From the NCBI GenBank assembly GCA_003517725.1, contig DOZZ01000286.1:6431-11790 (forward strand): a DNA stretch of 5,360 bases, written 5' to 3'. Position 1 is the first letter of the stretch. Each line of letters starts with the position of its first letter. Shown here piece after piece: positions 1 to 4,947 of the stretch. The stretch comes from Bryobacterales bacterium. GTDB lineage: Bacteria; Acidobacteriota; Terriglobia; Bryobacterales; Bryobacteraceae. The notes beneath the pieces were generated by a model. That model saw nothing but the letters and a program-made list of their open reading frames with translations, ran no database searches and was not told the origin of the DNA. Both the position numbers and the translations under genes were made by a program.

Positions 1-452
1 AGAGCCGCCGCGTAGCGTCCACCCTGGGCGCCAAGACGGAACAGGGCCGGGCTGATGGCCGTGACAGGCACCGTCACCGGCGCGCTCGTGGAGCCTTGAT
101 TGGTTACCGTTACGGCCACGGACCCAGGCGCGATATCGGGTGGTGTTTCGAAGTTGATCTGCGTGGGGCTGATGTACTCGACAAAGGCGGCGCGGCCGCC
201 GACGGTCACCGATACACCGTCGAGAGCCGTTGGCAGAGCGCCATTGACGAAGTCGGCGGAACTCCATTGTCTAGTTATGGCGGAAAGGCCGAAGCCAAAA
301 ATGCTGGCCCACGCGCCAGGCTGAATGGATTTTTGCCAGCTCGCGCCGACGACCCCGCCGGGCGCGATAGACGGCCCTTGCGCAAAAAGCAAACCGGCGG
401 CAAAGGTCAATCCAAGAAGTTGACCGCACAAAATGTTTAGAAGATCACGCAT
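1..452 (-). CDS. Secreted TIGR03437 (Solibacter-type) domain protein, 3' end outside window
   Basis: The visible part is 150 residues from the N-terminus; the gene continues past the left edge. Residues 1-24 look like a Sec signal peptide: MRD, a hydrophobic stretch, then LLFA before Gln25. From about residue 27 the sequence matches what I remember of TIGR03437, an extracellular domain of unknown function usually found at the C-terminus of acidobacterial proteins. The recognisable parts are APGGVVGAS (30-38), IQPGAWASIFGFGLS (43-57), LPTALDGVSVTVGG (73-86), YISPTQINFETP (93-104), a repeated APV beta-strand pattern (124-130) and ISPALF (133-138). A TAA stop lies immediately upstream of the ATG, so this is the most upstream start possible. 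No Shine-Dalgarno is visible. The gene lies 82 nt after ppk2 on the same strand and may have its own promoter. The family assignment is from memory of the consensus. The function is unknown, probably surface or secreted adhesion or structure. Confidence 0.85.
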   Translation of the reverse strand, partial: MRDLLNILCGQLLGLTFAAGLLFAQGPSIAPGGVVGASWQKSIQPGAWASIFGFGLSAITRQWSSADFVNGALPTALDGVSVTVGGRAAFVEYISPTQINFETPPDIAPGSVAVTVTNQGSTSAPVTVPVTAISPALFRLGAQGGRYAAA

Positions 453-473
453 TTAGGGCCGTGCGCGGAAGCC

Positions 474-493
474 GCACACGCGGGCCTGTGTGC
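474..493. repeat. Short inverted repeat (6-bp arms) between ppk2 and the TIGR03437 gene
   Basis: The arms gcacac (474-479) and gtgtgc (488-493) are perfectly complementary around an 8-nt loop. There is no T-run after it on the minus strand, so it does not look like a classical intrinsic terminator for ppk2. If the weak promoter at 496-523 is real, the repeat would lie in the leader of the downstream gene. Confidence 0.35.
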
Positions 494-495
494 AG

Positions 496-523
496 CTTAA
501 AGGGGATCTGTCAATCGTATCAA
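496..523 (-). promoter_or_regulatory. Weak candidate sigma-70-type promoter for the TIGR03437 gene
   Basis: On the minus strand TTGATA (518-523, five of six matches to the -35 consensus) is followed after 16 nt by TTTAAG (496-501, four of six matches to -10). It sits in the gap between ppk2 and the TIGR03437 gene and would give a leader of roughly 35-40 nt. The match is modest and could be chance. Confidence 0.25.
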
Positions 524-534
524 GATGAAACGAA

Positions 535-1317
535 CTACTTTGGTGCGGGAAAGCGCATATGCAGCGCCTGCAACTCTTCAATGATGATGCTCGATATGCA
601 GACATTGCGAAACCATTTCTGGTTGGACGGGATGATGAACCACGGGGCGTGGGGCGTGCTGCACTTCGACAGAGCCGCTTCATAGGCTGTTTGATAGTCG
701 TCCCAATAACGGCGTTCGGCCAAATCGGTTTTCGAGAACTTCCAGTATTTATGCGGATCGTCGAGGCGCGCCCGCAAGCGCCGCTGCTGTTCGGCCTTCG
801 AGACGTGCAGGAAGAACTTCAATATTCGGACGTTGTTTTCCGTCAGGATCTTCTCGAACGCGTTGATCTGGCCGTAGCGCGCGGACCAGACTTTCTTCGG
901 CGCCAAATTGTGGACGCGGGCGATCAGCACGTCCTCGTAGTGGGAGCGATTGAAGATGGCGATGCGGCCGCGCGGGGGAACGGCCTGGTGCACGCGCCAG
1001 AGAAAATCGTGTTCCAGTTCGTTGCGGCTGGGCTCTTTGAAACTGGTGACGGAGCAGCCCTGCGGGTTGATGCCGCTCATCACGTGTTTGATGGCGCCGT
1101 CTTTGCCGCTGGCGTCCATGCCCTGCAAGACGACCAGCAGCGAGTGCCGCGCGCCGGCGTAGAGCAGGGTCTGCAGATGATCCAGTTGCGCGGTGTGGCC
1201 GGCCAGGATGTGTTCCGCTTCCGGCTTGCTTTTTAAATCGCCGGTGCTGTCCGGATCGATCTTTTGAAGGCGGACCTTTCGGCCCGGTTCGACGCGGTAA
1301 TGCTTGTGCCAGTTCAT
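535..1317 (-). CDS. ppk2: Polyphosphate kinase 2 (PPK2 family, class III-like)
   Basis: This 260-residue cytoplasmic enzyme should transfer phosphate between inorganic polyphosphate and nucleotides. The Walker A loop is GMDASGKDG (66-74, Lys72). It is followed by the family block HVMSGINPQGCSVTSFKEPS (78-97), the Walker B region IFNRSHYEDVLIARVH (121-136), the basic lid region RRLRARLDDPHKYWKFS (179-195) and the C-terminal block APWFIIPSNQKWFRN (224-238). The length is near the 260-300 residues usual for one-domain PPK2 proteins. The INPQGC block and the N-terminal DPDSTGD (21-27) suggest the class III / TIGR03709 branch, whose studied members phosphorylate both NMPs and NDPs; that subclass is an inference. 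The ATG lies 3 nt after the stop of the upstream gene and has no strong Shine-Dalgarno, which suggests translational coupling. It is the last gene of the tldD operon. Confidence 0.93.
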   Translation of the reverse strand: MNWHKHYRVEPGRKVRLQKIDPDSTGDLKSKPEAEHILAGHTAQLDHLQTLLYAGARHSLLVVLQGMDASGKDGAIKHVMSGINPQGCSVTSFKEPSRNELEHDFLWRVHQAVPPRGRIAIFNRSHYEDVLIARVHNLAPKKVWSARYGQINAFEKILTENNVRILKFFLHVSKAEQQRRLRARLDDPHKYWKFSKTDLAERRYWDDYQTAYEAALSKCSTPHAPWFIIPSNQKWFRNVCISSIIIEELQALHMRFPAPK

Positions 1318-1320
1318 GCG

Positions 1321-1788
1321 CTACTCGAACTGGATCTGGGCGATCACAAGGTCCGGCAGGGCCTGGTTCCACTCGGGCGAAAGGTTATCGAAAGCCAGGC
1401 GGAAGGGCTTGGTGGCGCCGGGATCGAGCGGACCTTTTCTGCCACCGGTCACCGTGACGCGCTCGCGCTGGATCGGCTGGCCCTCTACATTACGGAAGAA
1501 ACAGGTGACTTCAATCAGCGCGATCTTGCGCGGTCCGCTGTTGGTGATGTCGCCGGTGATTTCGACCACGCGCTGCCCCACGTAAGCCTCGGCGGCCTGC
1601 ATGGCCACGTTCTTCAGATGCAATTGCCCCAGGTATTGCTTGGCCTCCGCCGTCAAGACGGCGGGCGCGGGCGGCGCCGGTTTGGGCCCCCACGTGAGCC
1701 AGGCAATCACTCCGGCAGCGGCCAGCACAGCCGCGGCAAGCACCATCACGGTGGCGCTGATCTCGAACTTGGGCTTACTTTCCGGCAA
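1321..1788 (-). CDS. Small membrane-anchored protein of unknown function (DUF2393/FxLYD-like)
   Basis: The product has 155 residues. A short charged N-terminus (1-10) is followed by one hydrophobic segment (about 11-33, rich in Ala, Val and Leu) and a Pro/Ala linker (35-43). The remaining 110 residues look beta-rich: VVEITGDITNSGPRKIALIEV (74-94), CFFRNVEGQPIQRERV (96-111), PLDPGATKPFRLAFDN (120-135), LPDLVIAQIQFE (144-155). The pattern of a 'comparison of structured versus newly gained' hydrogen-bonded strands resembles FxLYD or DUF2393 domains, which are immunoglobulin-like extracytoplasmic folds; this is a tentative call from memory. The topology is probably N-in with the domain outside the membrane. 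The start is TTG (1786-1788). A TGA lies in frame two codons upstream, the next in-frame ATG is inside the membrane segment, and AGGAG sits 7 nt before the TTG. The gene overlaps pmbA by 14 nt and precedes ppk2 by 3 nt, so it is co-transcribed. Its role is unknown. Confidence 0.82.
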   Translation of the reverse strand: MPESKPKFEISATVMVLAAAVLAAAGVIAWLTWGPKPAPPAPAVLTAEAKQYLGQLHLKNVAMQAAEAYVGQRVVEITGDITNSGPRKIALIEVTCFFRNVEGQPIQRERVTVTGGRKGPLDPGATKPFRLAFDNLSPEWNQALPDLVIAQIQFE

Positions 1789-3115
1789 CCGTCATCTCCT
1801 GTACGAACACCGTGGGGGACGCGACCGAGCCGCGGAATTCCAGGTCGGAGGCGGCTTCGAGGCCCAGCAGCATCTGCTGCAACGTGCTCGCGATGGTGAC
1901 TTCAGAGACCGCGAAGGCCAGTTCCCCGCCCCGGATCCAAAGGCCCGCCGCACCGCAGGAATAGTCGCCGGTCGAGAGATTTACGCCGGAGCCGATCAGC
2001 TCCGTGACGAAGAAGCCGTTCGACACGCCGCCGATCAGTTGTTCGGGTGTGCGCTCGCCTGCCACTAAATAGATGTTGCCATGGCCCACACCGGCGTTGC
2101 CGGTGATGCCGCGCGAAGCGTTGCCGGTAGAGGCCAGGCCCAGCTTGCGGGCGGCATAGGTATTGAGCAAATAGCTGCGCAGAATGCCGCTCTCGACCAC
2201 CACGGTGCGCCGCGTCGGCACGCCTTCATCGTCGAACGGAGAACTGCCGAACAGGCCCGGGATGGTGCCGTCATCGATGATCGTGACGTTCGGACCGGCG
2301 ATCTGCTGGCCCAGGCGGTCGGCCAGGAACGATGACTTGCGATAGATGCCGCGGCCATCCACCGCGCTGAAGACGTGGCCCACCAGCGAGCGCGCTACGC
2401 GTGGCTCGAAGATAACGGGCACGCGCTGCGTTTCCACTTTGACCGCGCCCAGGCGGCGGATGACGCGCTCGGCGGCGCGCCGGCCGACATACTCGGGACT
2501 CTCCAGACGGGCGAAGGCGCGGGCGGTGCTGTACCAGTAGTCGCGCTCCATGTTGCCGTTTTGCTGCGCGATCGGAACCGCGCTGAGGGAACAGTAGCTG
2601 GTGCGGTATTGTCCGCTAAACCCGCGCGAGTTGGCGAAGGCGCGCGTGCCCAGATGCGTGCCGAAGGACGCGCCTTCGGAGTTGGTGATGCGCAAGTCGG
2701 TGGCGAAGGCCGCGGCTTCGGCTTGCTTCGCCATGGCGATTTTATCGCCGGTAGCGAGAGCCTCGACATCGGCTTGGTAGAGCTCTAAGTCGCGGTCGAT
2801 GGAGCCCATCTCAGATGCCTCGGGCAGGCCGGCGAAGGGGTCTTCGGTTGTCACTTCGGCCAATTCCAGAGCGGCGCGCGCCAGATGTTCCAGGCCTGCC
2901 GGGGAGAGGTCTGACGTATAAGACGAGCCGGTATGGTTGCCGATCAGGATGCGCAGGCCGGCGCCGCGCGAGGAGGCCTGCTTGAGCGACTCGACCTCGC
3001 CCATCCGCACGCCGGCCGAAAACTCTTCGCCTTCGGAGATGGTGCATTCGGCATCGTGAGCGCCCAGCGCACAGGCTTGCCGTACGATCGACGCGGCAAG
3101 CTCGGCCAGGCTCAT
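1775..3115 (-). CDS. pmbA: TldE/PmbA subunit of the TldD-TldE peptidase
   Basis: The product has 446 residues (E. coli PmbA has about 450). It belongs to the TldD/PmbA family but lacks the HExxxH zinc motif, as expected for the non-catalytic TldE partner. In the known E. coli complex TldE pairs with TldD to form a chamber that cleaves unfolded peptides, including the microcin B17 precursor and the CcdA antitoxin. Visible family features are GLRILIGNHTGSSYTSDLS (53-71) in the N-terminal domain, RVPVIFEPRVARSLVGHV (231-248) opening the C-terminal domain, the conserved IIDDGTIPGLFGSSPFDDEG (279-298), the ESGILRSYLLNTYAARKLG loop (308-326), and TGDYSCGAAGLW (382-393) with SEVTIA (404-409) near the end. 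Its ATG overlaps the tldD stop as ATGA (3112-3115) and there is no good Shine-Dalgarno, so translation is probably coupled to tldD, which would help keep the two subunits balanced. The next gene starts inside its 3' end. Confidence 0.95.
   Translation of the reverse strand: MSLAELAASIVRQACALGAHDAECTISEGEEFSAGVRMGEVESLKQASSRGAGLRILIGNHTGSSYTSDLSPAGLEHLARAALELAEVTTEDPFAGLPEASEMGSIDRDLELYQADVEALATGDKIAMAKQAEAAAFATDLRITNSEGASFGTHLGTRAFANSRGFSGQYRTSYCSLSAVPIAQQNGNMERDYWYSTARAFARLESPEYVGRRAAERVIRRLGAVKVETQRVPVIFEPRVARSLVGHVFSAVDGRGIYRKSSFLADRLGQQIAGPNVTIIDDGTIPGLFGSSPFDDEGVPTRRTVVVESGILRSYLLNTYAARKLGLASTGNASRGITGNAGVGHGNIYLVAGERTPEQLIGGVSNGFFVTELIGSGVNLSTGDYSCGAAGLWIRGGELAFAVSEVTIASTLQQMLLGLEAASDLEFRGSVASPTVFVQEMTVAGK
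1796..1800 (-). promoter_or_regulatory. Ribosome binding site that fixes the TTG start of the membrane protein
   Basis: AGGAG on the minus strand lies inside the last codons of pmbA, 7 nt before the TTG at 1786-1788. The ATG directly after AGGAG belongs to the pmbA frame (…MTVAGK then stop) and cannot be the start of the next gene. It is the clearest Shine-Dalgarno in the minus-strand operon. Confidence 0.75.
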
Positions 3116-4545
3116 CGGCCGGTACCGCCGACGGTCATGTGATCGATCCGCACGGTCGGAATGCCCACGCCCACCGGCACGCTCTGGCCCTCTTTGCCGC
3201 AGACGCCGATGCCTTCATCCAGCTTCAGGTCGTTGCCCACCATGCTGACGAACTGCAGCGCCGCGGGCCCGTTGCCGATGAGCGTGGCGTTGCGCACGGG
3301 GCGCGTGATTTTGCCGTCTTCGATCAGGTAACTCTCCGACGCGGAGAAGACGAAGTTGCCGCTGGTGATGTCCACCTGGCCGCCGCCGAAGTTGGCGCAG
3401 TAGAGCCCCTTCGGAACGGAGCGGATGATCTCTTCGGGATCACTCTCGCCGGGCATCATGAAGGTGTTGGTCATGCGCGGCATCGGGATGTGCTCGTAAC
3501 TTTCGCGGCGTCCGTTGCCGGTGGGGGCGGAACGCATCAGGCGGCTCGAAAGCTGGTCCTGCAGATAGCCGCGCAGCACGCCGTTTTCGATCAATACATT
3601 ACGCTGCGTCTTGTTGCCTTCATCGTCCACGTTGAGGGAGCCTCGGCGATTGGCGATGGTGCCGTCATCCACCACGGTGCACAACGCGCTGGCGACGGAC
3701 TGGCCGACGCGGCCGCTGAACGCTGACGTCTTCTTGCGGTTGAAATCGGCTTCCAGACCGTGTCCGACGGCCTCGTGCAGCAACACGCCGGGCCATCCGG
3801 GACCTAGCACCACCACGCTATCGCCTGCCGGCGCCTCGACCGCCTCCAACTGCACAATGGCCTGGCGCGCGGCTTCGCGGGCGAAGTATTCGGGCGTCTT
3901 GTCGTGCGCAAAATAGTCGAGTTCCACGCGGCCGCCGCCGCCGGAGTGGCCATTCTGCGGCGGACCTCCGTCGCGCCGCGCCAGCGCCGCCACGCTGATG
4001 CGCGCCATCGGCTGGCGGTCAAAGTTCAAGACGCCATCGCTGTTGGCGACCAGCACATGCCGCAAGCTGTCGGCGTACGTGGCTTGCACCTGGAAGACGC
4101 GGGGGTCGTAGTCGCGAGCGGCTTTATCGGCGCGTTTGACCAGATCGACGCGGGCTGAGAAGGCCACCTCCGAGGGGGCGGTCAGCACCGGGTAGAGGTT
4201 GCGTTTGGCGCCTTCGTGCAGAGCGGTTTTATCGACCTTTGCGGGCGCCGACGCGATGCAGGCGGCCACGCGCGCGGCATGGCGAATCTTTTCAGGACTC
4301 AAATCGTCGCTATAGGCGTAGCCGGTGCGCTCGCCCGCGATGACGCGGACGCCCACGCCTAGCGAGACGCCCTGCGTGGCGGTTTTGACGATGCCTTCGT
4401 CCATTCCAATGGTGCTGGTGGAGAGATATTCGAAATACAGATCCGCGTATTCCCCGCCCTGCGCCAGGGCTTCGGCCAGGTATTGTTCCAAACTGCGCTC
4501 GTCCAGCCCGAACTGCGCGGCGAAGAAGGAATCGGAAAAGGCCAT
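3112..4545 (-). CDS. tldD: TldD zinc metalloprotease, catalytic subunit of TldD-TldE
   Basis: The product is 477 residues from the ATG at 4543-4545 (E. coli TldD has 481). It contains the zinc motif HEAVGHGLE (257-265), with His257 and His261 as metal ligands and Glu258 as catalytic base. The third ligand Cys449 lies in GVCGKEGQSVPVGVG (447-461). This matches the His/Glu/His/Cys set reported for E. coli TldD. Other family marks are YADLYFE (33-39), GVGVRVIAGERTGYAYSDDL (63-82), a Gly-rich run before VELDYF (207-212), VVDDGTI (291-297), VDDEGNKT (306-313) and MPRMTNTFM (355-363). It is a soluble cytoplasmic peptidase acting on unfolded peptides with TldE. A TTG five codons upstream (4558-4560) could give 482 residues. 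I prefer the ATG because it is the stronger start codon and fits the family N-terminus; neither start has a visible Shine-Dalgarno. It is first in the operon and overlaps pmbA by 4 nt. Confidence 0.95.
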   Translation of the reverse strand: MAFSDSFFAAQFGLDERSLEQYLAEALAQGGEYADLYFEYLSTSTIGMDEGIVKTATQGVSLGVGVRVIAGERTGYAYSDDLSPEKIRHAARVAACIASAPAKVDKTALHEGAKRNLYPVLTAPSEVAFSARVDLVKRADKAARDYDPRVFQVQATYADSLRHVLVANSDGVLNFDRQPMARISVAALARRDGGPPQNGHSGGGGRVELDYFAHDKTPEYFAREAARQAIVQLEAVEAPAGDSVVVLGPGWPGVLLHEAVGHGLEADFNRKKTSAFSGRVGQSVASALCTVVDDGTIANRRGSLNVDDEGNKTQRNVLIENGVLRGYLQDQLSSRLMRSAPTGNGRRESYEHIPMPRMTNTFMMPGESDPEEIIRSVPKGLYCANFGGGQVDITSGNFVFSASESYLIEDGKITRPVRNATLIGNGPAALQFVSMVGNDLKLDEGIGVCGKEGQSVPVGVGIPTVRIDHMTVGGTGR

Positions 4546-4626
4546 AACCCAAGTTATCAAATGCTTGGCTAAGGGACTTTAATACGGCGTTCATTTGGCC
4601 TTCATGATCGCAGCCGTCTCTAGGAG

Positions 4627-4650
4627 TGAAGGCAAAATTGAAGCCTTTCA
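4627..4650 (+). repeat. Imperfect hairpin in the leader of the small secreted peptide gene
   Basis: TGAAGGC (4627-4633) pairs with GCCTTTCA (4643-4650), with one bulged base and a 9-nt A-rich loop. It ends 7 nt before the AGGAG of the peptide gene, so it would lie in the 5' leader if transcription starts upstream of it. It could shield the leader, act as a protein-binding operator, or be chance. Confidence 0.4.
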
Positions 4651-4657
4651 TAAAAAG

Positions 4658-4662
4658 AGGAG
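4658..4662 (+). promoter_or_regulatory. Strong ribosome binding site of the small secreted peptide gene
   Basis: AGGAG lies 8 nt before the ATG at 4671, and the spacer is almost all A. It decides the start: a longer reading from the GTG at 4626 would put the Shine-Dalgarno inside the coding region and add a charged stretch before the signal peptide. This is the best translation signal in the window and suggests high expression. Confidence 0.85.
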
Positions 4663-4670
4663 AAACAAAA

Positions 4671-4883
4671 ATGAACAAACTGATGACCACCGCTTTCGTA
4701 GCCGCCTCGATGCTGGCAGGCTCCGCCTTCGCCGCGCAGACCAACAAGATGGAGTCGAAGAGCACCGGCAAGACCGTGACCACGACCGACGCGGGCACCA
4801 AGACCACCGTCGTGAAAAAGCATCATCACAAGAAAGCCAAGAAGTCGGCTGCCGCGACCACTGCCCCCGCTCCCGCCAAGTAG
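4671..4883 (+). CDS. Small secreted Lys/Thr/His-rich basic protein (Asr-like composition)
   Basis: The product has 70 residues. Residues 1-21 form a clear Sec signal peptide: MNK, a hydrophobic core and GSAFA before Ala22. The mature part is about 49 residues and strongly basic. It has a Thr-rich centre (TVTTTD 35-40, TKTTVV 43-48), a KKHHHKKAKK cluster (49-58) and an Ala/Pro/Thr tail (60-69). It has no Cys and no membrane segment after the signal. This composition resembles E. coli acid-shock protein Asr and other low-complexity periplasmic His/Lys proteins, but it is a similarity of composition, not demonstrated homology. A role in binding anions, metals or the envelope, or in stress protection, is inference. 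It is divergent from tldD, has an excellent Shine-Dalgarno and is followed by a palindrome that may end transcription. It is probably exported to the periplasm and well expressed. Confidence 0.8.
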   Translation: MNKLMTTAFVAASMLAGSAFAAQTNKMESKSTGKTVTTTDAGTKTTVVKKHHHKKAKKSAAATTAPAPAK

Positions 4884-4890
4884 TTCTCTT

Positions 4891-4904
4891 GGGTCCGCGG
4901 ACCC
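4891..4904 (+). terminator. Perfect 14-bp palindrome, possible terminator of the small peptide gene
   Basis: GGGTCCGCGGACCC is its own reverse complement and starts 8 nt after the TAG stop. As RNA it could form a GC-rich stem with a small loop, followed by GTTTCC, which is a poor U-tract. The position is right for a terminator, but the T-run is weak. It could instead be an operator for the hydrolase gene or limit transcription only partly. Confidence 0.45.
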
Positions 4905-4932
4905 GTTTCCAAGTCGCCGGCATGGCACGCGA

Positions 4933-4938
4933 TAGAAT
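4933..4938 (+). promoter_or_regulatory. Candidate -10 element for a leaderless hydrolase transcript
   Basis: TAGAAT matches the -10 consensus at five of six positions and lies 9 nt before the ATG at 4948. Transcription would start at or within about 3 nt of the start codon. No good -35 box is seen about 17 nt upstream, and the hydrolase gene has no Shine-Dalgarno, which is consistent with a leaderless mRNA. Confidence 0.4.
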
Positions 4939-4947
4939 AGCGTCACC

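Larger units (their letters stand above)
4546..4670. other. Divergent intergenic region between tldD and the small secreted peptide gene
   Basis: These 125 nt must hold the promoters of both the minus-strand tldD operon and the plus-strand peptide gene. They are more AT-rich than the flanking genes. I found no convincing -35/-10 pair in either direction: a minus-strand TATTAA (4579-4584) lacks a matching -35 box, and the plus-strand TTGGCC (4595-4600) lacks a -10 box. The only clear structures are the leader hairpin at 4627-4650 and the ribosome binding site at 4658-4662. Shared regulation of the two units is possible but not shown. Confidence 0.6.

Noticed and set aside
96..440. A 114-codon plus-strand open frame at the left edge
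   Set aside because: The minus strand here encodes a signal peptide plus TIGR03437 domain without interruption, so the plus frame is a shadow.
559..1236. A 225-codon plus-strand open frame opposite ppk2
   Set aside because: It is antisense to a clear PPK2 gene and its product shows no family motif; long open antisense frames are expected in GC-rich codon-biased DNA.
1264..1899. A 211-codon plus-strand open frame across ppk2, the membrane protein gene and pmbA
   Set aside because: It spans the junctions of three well-supported minus-strand genes and has low-complexity Arg/Gly content.
3139..3726. A 195-codon plus-strand open frame opposite tldD
   Set aside because: It mirrors the tldD coding frame and its His/Ala/Asp-rich product looks like a translated complement.
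4546..4560. A TTG start at 4558-4560 for tldD (482 residues)
   Set aside because: It is not excluded, but TTG is a weaker start, no Shine-Dalgarno supports it, and the ATG at 4543-4545 fits the family N-terminus.
4626..4670. A GTG start at 4626 giving a longer small peptide (85 residues)
   Set aside because: It has no ribosome binding site and would bury both the AGGAG and the signal peptide start; the ATG at 4671 is far better.
4310..4807. A 165-codon minus-strand frame covering the divergent promoter region
   Set aside because: It runs antisense through the small secreted peptide gene and out of frame through tldD; its hydrophobic start is the complement of the peptide coding sequence.
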